A stretch of 64,000 nt of DNA from the NCBI GenBank assembly GCA_963726715.1, contig CAVSDF010000010.1, positions 186,001 to 250,000 on the forward strand. The letters are read 5' to 3'. Positions 43,185 through 52,188 of the stretch are shown piece after piece (positions within the stretch are counted from its first letter, which is position 1; each line of letters starts with the position of its first letter). The stretch comes from CAVSDF01 sp963726715 (GTDB lineage: Bacteria > Bacteroidota > Rhodothermia > Rhodothermales > BA12). The translations under genes and the position numbers were made by a program. Under the pieces are notes generated by a model, which had not been told where the DNA came from, ran no database searches, and worked only from the letters and a program-made list of their open reading frames with translations.

Positions 43185-43492
43185 TCATGCTTCGAAGGGG
43201 TCGAGGAAGGCCAACGCAGGTCGACTGTGCCGCCGGTTGAGCAGCACCGTCACGTTGTGCAGACCGACCGCCGCCGCCACGCGCGCGAGCAAGCCGCCGA
43301 GCACGTGGGGTTGCTCACGCTGCAAACCGCAGCGCACGAGCAGCCGCTCGACGACCTGACGCAGCTCCTGTGACCATGACTCGTCGTGCGCTGACCACCG
43401 CTGCCTGGCCGTGCGCCGAGGCGACGTGATCGCGTCGGCGCCAAGCTCTTCCGACCACCGGCGGCAGCGGTCCTTGCCCTCGAAGTCCTTAG
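43185..43492 (-). pseudogene. Transposase C-terminal fragment (IS982-like)
   Basis: About 100 residues resembling the end of an IS982-type transposase (SWSQELRQVVERLLVRCGLQREQPHVLGGLLARVAAAVGLHNVTVLLNRRHSRPALAFLDPF). It is cut at its N-terminal side exactly where the IS5 element begins, and no N-terminal part is found beyond that element. Family assignment is tentative. Confidence 0.55.
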
Positions 43493-44349
43493 TGCGCCTA
43501 ACAAAACCGTTGGAGTTGGTTGAAGGTGACAAGCGCGCACCCGAGGTGCAGGAAGGCCAGGTGGATGTCGTCTCGCCACTCGTAGCGCACCTTCAAGCGC
43601 CTCAACCGGTTCAGCCACGAGAGCGTCCGCTACCACCTCGCCTCCACCGATGCCGACCCAGACGCTCGCTCGATTCGATGCCGCGCCGGGCAATGCCGAG
43701 GCACCCCGCCCCGACGGCGAATCGCCTCGCGGCACCGCTTGTAGTCGTAGCCCTTGTCCGCATGGACCTTGCAGGGACGGCGGCGCGGACGTCCTGCGCG
43801 CCCGTTCCCCACCGGCGGCACGCTCTCGAGCACCGCCCCTCGAGCATCTTCGAGTCGTGCACGTTCGATGCGCTGATGACCACGCCGAGCGGGGTGCCGT
43901 TGCCGTCTACGATGATGTGGCGCTTGGTGCCTCTCTTGCCACGATTCGTCGGGTCCGGTCCCGACTGGGCCCCCCTTTTTGCGCCGCCACAGAAGCAGCG
44001 TCGACCGAGGCACGATTCCAGTCAATCTTGTCCGCCGCAGCCAGAAGCTCCAAGAGCACGTGGTGCAGACGTGCCCACACACCGGCCTTGTGCCAGTCTC
44101 GGAGCCGTCGCCAGCACGTCATGCCGGAGCCGCAACCCATCTCCTGGGGCAGGTACTCCCACGGGATGCCGGTGCGCAGCACGAAGAGAATGCCCGTGAG
44201 CGTCGCTCGGTCGGGGATGCGCGGACGACCGCCGCGGGGCTTGTCGGGCTCCGGTGGAAGCAGCGGCTCAATGGCCGTCCAGAGATCGTCGGGAAGGAGG
44301 GCTTTGCCATGCCCACCACAACGCACCACAATCGGTTTTGTTAGGCGCA
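43493..44349. mobile_element. IS5-family insertion sequence, decayed
   Basis: 857-bp element with perfect 17-bp terminal inverted repeats TGCGCCTAACAAAACCG (43493-43509 and 44333-44349). A single transposase reading region fills it on the minus strand. No clear target duplication is visible (flanks TTAG and TTTA). It adjoins a truncated IS982-like gene on one side and the serine hydrolase gene on the other. Confidence 0.88.
43498..44329 (-). pseudogene. IS5-family transposase with frameshifts
   Basis: DDE transposase of the IS5 (IS427-like) group. N-terminal half: LLPDDLWTAIEPLLPPEPDKPRGGRPRIPDRATLTGILFVLRTGIPWEYLPQEMGCGSGMTCWRRLRDW. The first catalytic Asp lies in KIDWNRASVDAASV. After a break near 43955 it continues TNRGKRGTKRHIIVDGNGTPLGVVISASNVHDSKMLEG, with the second Asp region in KVHADKGYDY. 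The end (RLKVRYEWRDDIHLAFLHLGCALVTFNQLQRFC) is spread over further frame changes near 43840 and 43650. The stop codon lies within the terminal repeat. Several indels make it inactive as written. Confidence 0.82.
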
Positions 44350-44387
44350 TTTAAGCCCGAAGTGCGGTCCGTCGGGTTCGCGCACGC

Positions 44388-45916
44388 TTACAGGGCAACC
44401 GTAAGGCGCCTTGAGGCGCTCCCCTGTGGTGTCTCTACACGGATCACGTACATGCCAGCGGGCAGGCGCGCGTCAAGGTGGAACGTGTGCACTCCGTCGC
44501 CGAGCGGGCCATCGTGGAGTCGCATGACCTCGCGGCCGAGCACGTCGAATACGACCACGGAGGCACTCAGGGCGATGTCGAGCTTCAGGGTGACCGTCGC
44601 AGCGCTGCGGGTCGGGTTGGGCGCGGCGGAGAGAGCCAAACCCGTCGGTGCGGCCGGCGCGTCGTCCGTGGCGGTCAACAGCCCGAAGAGGTCGTGCGTT
44701 GGCCACGTCGTCACGGCCTGCGCCTGCGTCCACATTCCGTTATCGATGGCAGAGATAAAGGCGTTGTCGTCCTTGTAGGGCCAGGTGTTCGTCATGACCA
44801 CCCACGCAAGGCCCTTGTAATTGACACGTGCCATGAACGTCCGCGTGCCGTTGAGGGCCCCCGTATGCCACCAGTGGCCATTCGTGTTGACCTGCCACCC
44901 GAAGGCGTACCAGTTGTTCTGGCCGGCCCACGTTGGGATGGTGGGCCGCGCCGTCATCGCCTGCACAGCCGACGCCGAGAGGATGTCCGTGCCCGGCGCC
45001 CGACCGTCGACGCCGCGAACGAAACGCAGCAGGTCGATGCTGGACGCGATCCAACCGCCGTGAGCGTCCATTGCCTCAAGATTGAACTCGCCATACGGCC
45101 GCGGGACGGTTGCATAAGGCGGGTAGATGCTCCGAACCGTCTGCCCGTACGCCTCGACGTAGCGGACCTCCCGGGGAGGCGGCCTTCGGGTCGTGTCGCG
45201 CCCAGTTGCATCGTGCCGATACCGGCCTCAGCCAGAAACGACAGTGTGAGTGCCTCGTAGCTCTGGCTGCTGACCCGCTCAAGGATGCGCCCGAGCACGC
45301 AGTAGCCGAAATTGGAGTAGGCGTAGCGTGTGCCAGGCGCGAAGTCAAGGGGCCGCCCACGCATGAACCGGATGATGGTCGGGCAGTCGGCGGGAGGGGG
45401 TACGCCGGCCGCAGTGGCAATTCGGGCCGGGTCGAACATCGGGTCATAACCCGTCGCGTCACGGTCCCAGCCGCCCGAGTGCTGGAGCAGATCACGGACG
45501 GTGATGGTGGCGAGCCGTGGGTCCTCAGTCTGTCCCGGCAGCGGGGGCAGATCGGGCAGCAGCGCGAACGCGGGCGCATCGAGCGACAGGAGGCCCCGGT
45601 CAACGAGGCGCATCGCGACGGCCGACGTGATGGCCTTGGAGAGACTCGCGATTCGGAAGCGACTGGTGGGTTGGACGGGCTCACCCGTCGTGGGGTCCGC
45701 GATGCCGAAGCCCCGGGCATAAACGAGGCGCCCGTCCTTCATGACAGCGATTGAGAGGCCGGGGAGGCGGTACTGCGAGACAAGCGACTCGGCGAAAGCG
45801 TCGTAGTTGGCCATCTCAGGGACCGCCGGTCCGGTCTGGGCGAGCGCCGGCGCAGCGCTCGCGGCGGCGAGAAGCACCAATAGCGCGAGCAGACGAGAGA
45901 GAAACGAGCGAGACAT
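44388..45916 (-). CDS. Serine hydrolase (beta-lactamase family) with T9SS tail, one frameshift
   Basis: Exported class C beta-lactamase/D-aminopeptidase-like hydrolase. Signal: MSRSFLSRLLALLVLLAAASAAPALAQ. The catalytic SxxK is in FRIASLSKAITSAVAM, YSNFGY gives the YxN motif, and HTGALNGTRTF supplies the third motif. After the catalytic domain, GLALSAAPNPTRSAATVTLKL ... LPAGMYVIRVETPQGSASRRLTVAL is a T9SS type A tail. The frame breaks near 45174, where one G is missing from a CCCCGGG run (EGRLPG|EVRYVEAYG); repaired length is about 509 residues. An upstream in-frame GTG at 46033 has a perfect AAAGGAGGT 6 bp before it, so a longer N-terminus is possible. Confidence 0.82.
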
Positions 45917-46037
45917 GGGGCGGGGCGTAAGGGGTGGAGGTACCCGAGCGTTCGGAAGTCGACTCATTCGCATCGCGGCCTCCTCTACCGACATGATAAG
46001 CGCTGCGGAAGGCGACTGTCTAGCGACGACCACGACA

Positions 46038-46047
46038 CACCTCCTTT
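46038..46047 (-). promoter_or_regulatory. Strong Shine-Dalgarno sequence
   Basis: AAAGGAGGT spaced 6 nt from a GTG at 46033 that is in frame with the serine hydrolase. Canonical sites are rare in this window, so it may mark the true start or a short leader. Confidence 0.5.
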
Positions 46048-47024
46048 GAAAGCCGAACCTCTTCTGATTTCGAGACCGCGCTTTGCTCTGCTCAAGGCAA
46101 TGAATCGGCACAACTGTCGGCACATTTTGCAGGGCGCTGTGACCGGCCCCCATCTTCTGTACCAGCGGCTATGTTAAAGTGCCGGCGCCGGTTGATGGGG
46201 TGCGAGGGTGGCCGCAAAGGCGATAGGGGAAAGATAGCCGAGGCTGCTGCGGACCCACCTCGTTGGAATGACGGCGCCACCGCTCGGCCAGCACCCGCGC
46301 CTCGGCCGGGCTGCCGAAGACCTCCTGGCTCAGCAGTTCGTCACGGAGCTTGCCGTTGAAGCTCTCCGAATAGGCGTTCTGCCAGGGCGAGCCCGGATCG
46401 ATGTGCCGCGTCTGCGACTCGACCGCCACCAGGTGCGCCTTGATGCGGCCCGCGATGAACTCCGGCCCGTTGTCACTGCGCACGAACATCGGCGCCCCCC
46501 GCTCTCGCCAAGGAGGCGGTCGAGCACGGCGATGAGGTGGCGGCTCGTGATCGAGCGGCTGACGACGAGCGCCAGGCACTCGCGCGTGTAGTCGCCCAGG
46601 GCACGGGTAGAATCTTGATCGTCCATCCATCGTCGGTCGCGTCGAAGAGGAAATCGTAGCTCCAGACGTGGCCCGCATGCGTGGGCGCGAGCCGCACGGT
46701 CGAGTTCTCGCCTGTGCCGACTCGGCGGCGTTTGCAGGTCTTCTGGGGCACGTGCATCCCCGGTTGCTGCCAGAGCCGGTGGACACGCTTCTTGTTGGCC
46801 GGGCAGCCGCCCCGCCGCAGCAGCGCCCAGACGCGGCGGTAGCCATAGCGGGGATGGGCACGGGCGATCTTGCTCATCTGAGTCGTGACCGCCGTGTCCC
46901 GCTCGGGCCCCTTGGCGCGGTAGCGCTGTGAGGCTCGCGGCTGGCCAATGACGCGGCATGCCCGGCGCTCGCCGACGCCGAAGCGGCCCCGAAGGTGGAG
47001 CGCCGCCTCGCGCCTGCGCGCCGG

Positions 47025-47118
47025 GCTCAGAATTTCCCCCGCAGCACCTCCTTGGTCGCCCGGCGCACGATGTGAGGATGCGACGCGCTCAGAGTTTTCC
47101 CCGCAGCACCTCCTTGGG
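47025..47118. repeat. Short direct repeat at the orfA/orfB junction
   Basis: Two copies of a 31-bp unit (CTCAGA...CAGCACCTCCTTGG) start at 47025-47028 and 47088, with 2-3 differences. They encode KEVLRGK twice, in different frames. It looks like an old tandem duplication inside the transposase. Confidence 0.65.
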
Positions 47119-47244
47119 GCTCGTCGTTGTCGTGCACCTGCTCGGCGAGGAGCTTCTTGAGACGGGCGTTCTCCTTCTCCAGATCTCGCAGGCGTTTGGC
47201 CTCCTCGCGGTCCATGGTCCCGTACTGGCGTTTCCAGCGGTAGC

Positions 47245-47265
47245 CCACCCACCGACGGTGGGTGG
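47245..47265. repeat. 21-bp perfect palindrome inside IS3 orfA
   Basis: CCACCCACCG, a single A, then CGGTGGGTGG. It interrupts the conserved SEQT|YYRW junction of orfA and shifts the frame. Confidence 0.8.
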
Positions 47266-47424
47266 AGTCTGCTCGGAGACCTCGATCTTGCGGACGGCGT
47301 CGGCGAGGGAGGTGCCTTTGGCGGTGAGGGCCTCGACGCGTCGGAGTTTGTCGATGACCTGCTCGGGTGTGTGCTTCTTCACGGGGCTGCGTTCGTGGGG
47401 CGCAGCACGACCACAACGACTGGA

Positions 47425-48648
47425 TCAGTTTCCGGGGGGCAGGTCACTCGACGACACGATGGGCGCCTCGTCTGCCGTCTGCCACGCGACGCCGGCTGGC
47501 CACCAGCGCGCGGGTGCCGCCACCGGGGCGCCGACGACGGTGCGGGCGCCGGGGAGCGGGAGCAGAAGGGGCAGACCGGCCTCGCCGGCGGCGACGAGGG
47601 TGCGCTCGCCGGGCTCGGTCCAGCCGTGGAAGGCGAGGTTGTAGGTCGCCCAGTGCACCGGCAGCATCGCCGCCGCACGCACGTCGCGCACCGCCTGCAC
47701 GGCCTGCTCGGGCCCCATGTGCACGTCGGGCCAGCGGCGGTCGTAGGCGCCGATCTCGACGAGGGCGAGGTCGAAGGGGCCGAGGCGCTCGCCGATCTCA
47801 CGGAAGTGCGGCCCGTATCCGCCGTCGCCGCTCAGCCAGATCCGCGCGGCACCCACGTCCTCTCCGTACACGCCATCGCCGGAATACATCGCGTAGCCGC
47901 ACCAGAGCGTCCCGTCGCGCCCGCGGACGCCGCGTCCGGAGAAATGCCGCGCGGGCGTCGCCGTGACGTTCACACCGCCGACGTCCGTCGCCTCCCACCA
48001 GTCGAGTTCGGTGATGCGCCCGGAAGGCACGCCCCAGCGTTCGAGGTGCGCGCCGACGCCGAGCGGCACGATCCAGCGCGGGACGCGGGCTGCGAGCGCG
48101 CGGACGGTCGACTCGCTCAGGTGGTCGTAGTGGTCGTGCGTGACGAGGACGGCGTCGAGCGGCGGCAGGTCGGCGCGCGCGAGCGGCGGCGCGAAGAAGC
48201 GGCCCGGCCCGAGGTAGCGCCCCGGCCCGGCACGCTCGTCGAAGAGCGGATCGGTGAGCAGGCGCCGCCCGCCGATCTCGATGAGCACCGTGTTGTGCCC
48301 GAGCCACCGCACGGCGGTTTCCGCGGACGCGACGGCGGCCTCGGCAGCGCTGACGGGCACGGCCGGGACGGGCGCGGTCGGCGTGGTGACGGCGTCACCG
48401 GTGATCCAGTCGCGCATCATCGAGCCGCCCATCTGGTTGCGCACCGGCAGCGCGTTGCGGAAGCGTCCGCTGCGCCAGTTCGGGCTTGCCTGCATCCGGG
48501 CCAGCCGCGCCCCCTCGGGCGTTGCGCCGAGGCTCGTCCACGCGTCGGCGGCGAGGCCCCCCGCGCCTGCGAGCGCTGCCACCCCGACGGCTCCGACGGT
48601 GCGGCGGAGGAAGCGACGGCGGGGCGTGGGGACGTTGGAGGCGGGCAT
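47425..48648 (-). CDS. MBL-fold metallo-hydrolase, Tat-exported (NAPE-PLD-like)
   Basis: Metallo-beta-lactamase-fold hydrolase of the UlaG/NAPE-PLD-like type. The N-terminus has a twin-arginine-like signal (TPRRRFLRRTVGAVGVAALAGAGGLAADA), implying folded export. The catalytic motifs are intact: VRWLGHNTVLIEIGGRRLLTDPLF, VLVTHDHYDHL (HxHxDH), ATPARHFSGRG, IWLSGDGGYG (metal Asp) and MLPVHWATYNLAFHGW. The NAPE-PLD-type HFSGR and LVEIGAYDRRW segments suggest phospholipase D-like activity on lipids, which is inferred. 407 residues. The ATG at 48648 includes the Tat motif. The gene ends just before the IS3 remnant. Confidence 0.88.
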   Translation of the reverse strand: MPASNVPTPRRRFLRRTVGAVGVAALAGAGGLAADAWTSLGATPEGARLARMQASPNWRSGRFRNALPVRNQMGGSMMRDWITGDAVTTPTAPVPAVPVSAAEAAVASAETAVRWLGHNTVLIEIGGRRLLTDPLFDERAGPGRYLGPGRFFAPPLARADLPPLDAVLVTHDHYDHLSESTVRALAARVPRWIVPLGVGAHLERWGVPSGRITELDWWEATDVGGVNVTATPARHFSGRGVRGRDGTLWCGYAMYSGDGVYGEDVGAARIWLSGDGGYGPHFREIGERLGPFDLALVEIGAYDRRWPDVHMGPEQAVQAVRDVRAAAMLPVHWATYNLAFHGWTEPGERTLVAAGEAGLPLLLPLPGARTVVGAPVAAPARWWPAGVAWQTADEAPIVSSSDLPPGN

Positions 48649-48716
48649 CAGCGGCGGAAGCGTGGGGACGGGCCGTACGCCGGATCTCGCCCCACGATCG
48701 GACGCTAACCGCGACT

Positions 48717-49124
48717 TCACACGCCGCTGCCCGTGCCACTCTCCGGCCCGACCTCCGCGATCACGTCCACCTCGACGGCCACGCCGTGGTGGAGCGCGGG
48801 CACCGGCACGACCGTCCGCGCGGGGCGGTGATCGCCCATCGCCACGGCATACGCGGCGTTGAACGCGGGCCAGTGCGCGACATCGGAGACGTAGGCGCTC
48901 ACGCGCACGATGCGGTCGAGCGACGATCCGGCGGCGGCGAGGATCGCGGCGACGTTCGCCATCACGCACGCCACCTGCGCCTCGATGGAGGCATCGGCCA
49001 TCGCCCGTCCGGTCTCCGGATCGACCGGAAGTTGCCCGCTCACGAACACGAAGCCGCCGCTGACGACGGCGGGCGAGTAGTGCCCCGCCGGGCGCGGGAG
49101 CGTGTCGGGCGTGACGAGGCGCAT
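48717..49124 (-). CDS. RidA family reactive-imine deaminase
   Basis: YjgF/RidA-type protein of 135 residues. The family hydrolyses reactive enamine/imine intermediates in the cytoplasm. Visible features are YSPAVVSGGFVFVSGQLPVDPETG at the N-terminus, SSLDRIVRVSAYVSDVAHWPAFNAAYAVAMGDHRPARTVV with the carboxylate-binding Arg in PART, and VAVEVDVIAEV at the end with the conserved Glu. These positions match active RidA. It lies 68 bp upstream of the metallo-hydrolase on the same strand. Confidence 0.92.
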   Translation of the reverse strand: MRLVTPDTLPRPAGHYSPAVVSGGFVFVSGQLPVDPETGRAMADASIEAQVACVMANVAAILAAAGSSLDRIVRVSAYVSDVAHWPAFNAAYAVAMGDHRPARTVVPVPALHHGVAVEVDVIAEVGPESGTGSGV

Positions 49125-49171
49125 GGAGATCGGGAATGGGCGATGGGGCGAAGGTAGCGCCGGTGCATCCG

Positions 49172-49200
49172 GTAGAGACGCATCGTCGATGCGTCTCTAC
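49172..49200. repeat. GTAGAGAC-arm palindrome
   Basis: Perfect palindrome with GTAGAGACGCATCG arms and a single-base centre, between divergent RidA and gpmI; twin of 21011-21039. Confidence 0.85.
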
Positions 49201-49313
49201 ACACGTCCCGCCCACGTCCGCCGTCCCACGTTCCATCCGTGTCCCATCCCCGCGCACCGCGAACCGCTTCCGGCGTCGTAGGCTTGCAGGCACGCCCCCT
49301 CTCCCAACGACCC

Positions 49314-50942
49314 ATGCACCCGCACCTGCTCCTCATCCTCGACGGCTACGGCATCGCCGAGGACCCGTCCGTTTCGGCCATCGACGCGGCGCGAAAGCCG
49401 TTCCTCGACGCTCTTTTTGCCGCCCATCCGCGCGGGACGCTCCGGGCCAGCGAGCGGGCCGTCGGGCTGCCGGTCGGGCAGATGGGCAACTCGGAGGTCG
49501 GGCACATGAACCTCGGCGCCGGGCGCGTGGTGTTTCAGGACCTCGTGCGCATCGACGCCGCCATCGAGGACGAATCGTTCTACGCCAACGCCGTCCTGGT
49601 CGATGCCGCGCGCCACGCCCGCACGTCGGGCACGCGCCTTCACCTCGTCGGCCTCGTCTCCGACGGCGGCGTCCACAGCCACGTTTCGCACCTGATCGCG
49701 ATGCTCGAACTGGCGCGGCGCGAGGGGCTGCGGGACGGCGACGTGCTCGTCCACGTCATCACCGACGGGCGCGACACGTCGCCGACGGGCGCGGGCGATC
49801 GCTTCATTCCGATGCTCGAAGCGGCGATGCGGGAGACGGGCGTCGGGCGCATCGCCACGGTCTGCGGGCGCTACTGGGCGATGGACCGCGACCGCCGCTG
49901 GGAGCGTACCGAGCGCGCCTATCTCCTCCTCACCGCCAACGCCGACACCCCCGCGGCAGCCCCGCCGCCCGTCGACGCCGAGGCGAGCGGCACCGCCGAT
50001 CCGGCGCATCCGGCGACGGCGCCCGGCACCGTCGCCCGCTTCGACACCGCCGCCGAGGCCCTCGCGGCGAGTTACGCGGCAGGCGTCACCGACGAGTTCG
50101 TGGCCCCGGCGGTCATCGGCGAGGGCGGTGTGATCGGCGACGGCGACGCGCTCGTCGTCTTCAACTTCCGCGCCGACCGCGCCCGGCAGATCGTCCGCGC
50201 CCTGACCGACCCCGACTTCGGCACCGACGGAACCGGCTTCGCCCGCCAATCCGTCCCCAAACATCTGCACGTGGCGACGTTCGCGTCCTACGACGAGGCC
50301 TTCGACGTTCCCGTCGCCTTCCCCAAGCAGAACCTCACGCAGACGATCGGCGAGGTGGTGAGCGCGCACGGCGGGCGGCAGCTGCGGGCGGCGGAGACGG
50401 AGAAGTACCCGCACGTGACGTTCTTCTTCTCGGGCGGCCGCGAGGCGCCGTTCGAGGGCGAAACACGCATCCTCGTGCCCTCGCCGAAGGACGTTGCGAC
50501 GTACGACCTCAAACCCGAGATGTCGGTCGTCGCCCTCTCGGAGGCCGTTGCGGCGCGGCTGGTGAACGACCCGGTCGAGTTCGCCGTCGTCAACTTCGCC
50601 AACGCCGACATGGTCGGCCACACCGGCGTCTTCGAGGCCGCCGTCGCCGCCGTCGAGGCCGTCGACAGCGCCGCGCGCGTCGTCGTCGAGGCGGCGCTCA
50701 AGGCGGGATATGGCGTGACGATCCTCGCCGACCACGGCAACGCCGACAAGATGCGCAACGCCGACGGCAGCCCGCACACCGCGCACACGCTGGCCTTGGT
50801 GCCGCACGTCGTCATCCACCCGCGCGTCACGGGCGCGCCGCGCGACGGCAAGCTCGGCGACGTCGCCCCGACGATCCTGACGATGATGGGCCTGCCGGTG
50901 CCGCCGGAAATGACGGGCGAGGTGCTGGTGGAGATGGGGTGA
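49314..50942 (+). CDS. gpmI: 2,3-bisphosphoglycerate-independent phosphoglycerate mutase
   Basis: Glycolytic enzyme interconverting 3- and 2-phosphoglycerate with two Mn ions. It starts MHPHLLLILDGYGIAEDPSVSA (metal Asp in LDGYG). The phosphorylated Ser is in VGQMGNSEVGHMNLGAGRVVFQDLVRID near residue 65. VHVITDGRDTSP, FNFRADRARQIVRAL, YPHVTFFFSGGRE, VNFANADMVGHTG and LADHGNADKM complete the metal and substrate sites. 542 residues, somewhat longer than usual because of an Ala/Pro-rich insertion around residues 205-240. The ATG at 49314 fits family starts. Confidence 0.96.
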   Translation: MHPHLLLILDGYGIAEDPSVSAIDAARKPFLDALFAAHPRGTLRASERAVGLPVGQMGNSEVGHMNLGAGRVVFQDLVRIDAAIEDESFYANAVLVDAARHARTSGTRLHLVGLVSDGGVHSHVSHLIAMLELARREGLRDGDVLVHVITDGRDTSPTGAGDRFIPMLEAAMRETGVGRIATVCGRYWAMDRDRRWERTERAYLLLTANADTPAAAPPPVDAEASGTADPAHPATAPGTVARFDTAAEALAASYAAGVTDEFVAPAVIGEGGVIGDGDALVVFNFRADRARQIVRALTDPDFGTDGTGFARQSVPKHLHVATFASYDEAFDVPVAFPKQNLTQTIGEVVSAHGGRQLRAAETEKYPHVTFFFSGGREAPFEGETRILVPSPKDVATYDLKPEMSVVALSEAVAARLVNDPVEFAVVNFANADMVGHTGVFEAAVAAVEAVDSAARVVVEAALKAGYGVTILADHGNADKMRNADGSPHTAHTLALVPHVVIHPRVTGAPRDGKLGDVAPTILTMMGLPVPPEMTGEVLVEMG

Positions 50943-51127
50943 TGGGGTCTGGAGGGATGAGACGGGCGGGGGCGGTGGGAAGGGGCCGGTAGGGCCCCCC
51001 ACCTCACCCAGCGTCGCGCCAGGCGATTTCCAATCCCCCCACATTCCGACGCCCACCCTTCCGGAACCGCCGCGTCCGCGGGGTCGCTCCACCGTCGCCG
51101 CGCCCGGCGCCCATCCGATCTTCCCCG

Positions 51128-52012
51128 ATGCCCACGTCTTTCCCCCTGCGCATGCTGCGCCGCGTGGCCGGTCTGGAGGCGATGCCGCAGCCGCCGCTCG
51201 TGCGCCTCGACGAGCCGGTCGTGCTGATGCACGGCTTCGGGATGCTCGCCGGGATCAAGCGCAAGGGGCACTTGCACGACGAGGCCCTCTGGCTGCGCCT
51301 GCACGGCGTGCGGGCGTACGCGCCCAACGTGGCGCCGTACGAGACCATCGCGGCGCGGGCGGCGATGTGGGCCGAGCGCCTCGCCGCCGTCCTCGCCGAG
51401 ACGGGGGCGCGGCGCCTGCACCTCGTCGCGCACTCGATGGGGGGCCTCGACGCCCGCTACCTCGTCTCGCGCCTCGGCTGGCACGACCGCGTCGCCACGC
51501 TGACCACCGTCGCCACGCCGCACCACGGGACGACGCTCGCGGAGATCGCCCTCGACCCGCCCGTGCCGTTCCACGACGCCACCGCCGCGCTCGTCCACCG
51601 CGCCGCCGGTTTCGTCGACTGGGCCGGGGCGGGCGTGCTCGACGGCGGCGGCTCCGACATTCTCGCCGCCACCGCCGAACTCACCCGCGAGCACATTCGA
51701 GAACGCTTCAACCCGGCCACGCCCGACCATCCCGACGTCGCCTACCGCTCGTACGCCGGACGCGCCGGACGCGGCACCGACGTGCCGATCTCGGCGGTGA
51801 TGCGCGTCCAGAACGCCCTCATCCACGCCCGCGAAGGCGTCAACGACGGCATCGTGGGCACCGAGAGCGCGCGGTGGACGGGTTTCCAGGGCGTTCTCGA
51901 CGCCGACCACATGGCGCAGATCGGCATCGGCAGCGGACGCGCGGCGAACTTCCGGGCACGCGACTTCTACCTCGGCCTCGCCCGTGTTCTCGCCGCAGAA
52001 GAGGGCTGCTGA
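51128..52012 (+). CDS. Lipase/esterase, alpha/beta hydrolase
   Basis: Triacylglycerol-lipase-like hydrolase of 294 residues. PVVLMHGFGML is the oxyanion-hole strand, LHLVAHSMGGLDARYL is the nucleophile elbow (AHSMGG), VNDGIVGTESARW carries the likely acid Asp, and VLDADHMAQIG the His, so the triad is complete. The HHGTTLAEIA segment is typical of bacterial lactonizing lipases. No clear signal peptide is seen (MPTSFPLRMLRRVAGLEAMPQ), so it may act inside the cell or leave by another route. Confidence 0.87.
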   Translation: MPTSFPLRMLRRVAGLEAMPQPPLVRLDEPVVLMHGFGMLAGIKRKGHLHDEALWLRLHGVRAYAPNVAPYETIAARAAMWAERLAAVLAETGARRLHLVAHSMGGLDARYLVSRLGWHDRVATLTTVATPHHGTTLAEIALDPPVPFHDATAALVHRAAGFVDWAGAGVLDGGGSDILAATAELTREHIRERFNPATPDHPDVAYRSYAGRAGRGTDVPISAVMRVQNALIHAREGVNDGIVGTESARWTGFQGVLDADHMAQIGIGSGRAANFRARDFYLGLARVLAAEEGC

Positions 52013-52068
52013 TCGGTGGGTTGTTGATGGTGGGGGATGCGACAGGCCCGACCGGGCGGCAGGACGAC

Positions 52069-52163
52069 CGGGACGTGCAAGCACGTCCCCTACGGGTCGG
52101 ATGCACAACCGAGCCACGGGGTCATTACCATCGAACATGTAGGGGACGTGCTTGCACGTCCCG
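52069..52163. repeat. 95-bp REPIN-like inverted pair
   Basis: Bases 52069-52093 are the exact reverse complement of 52139-52163 (25 bp). Each arm is itself a palindrome (GGGACGTGCAAGCACGTCCC) plus a CCTAC end. A 45-bp spacer lies between. It sits between convergent lipase and deacetylase genes. A damaged single unit lies near 60489. Confidence 0.85.
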
Positions 52164-52188
52164 CACCACGCGACACGCCGCCCCCACA

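Larger units (their letters stand above)
46174..47382 (-). pseudogene. IS3-family transposase orfA/orfB, disrupted
   Basis: OrfA begins MKKHTPEQVIDKLRRVEALTAKGTSLADAVRKIEVSEQT and, after a 21-bp palindrome insertion (47245-47265), resumes YRWKRQYGTMDREEAKRLRDLEKENARLKKLLAEQ. OrfB is spread over several frames: REAALHLRGRFGVGERRACRVIGQPRASQRY, HPRYGYRRVWALLRRGG, HVWSYDFLFDATDDGW (first catalytic Asp), FVRSDNGPEFIAGRIKAHL (second) and DPGSPWQNAYSESFNGKLRDELLSQEVF (Glu), ending RSSLGYLSPIAFAATLAPHQPAPAL. All DDE motifs survive but several indels make it non-functional as written. Terminal inverted repeats could not be identified. Confidence 0.82.

Noticed and set aside
52069..52163. CRISPR-like repeat/spacer arrangement
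   Set aside because: Only two units, in inverted orientation, with no further repeats and no cas genes.
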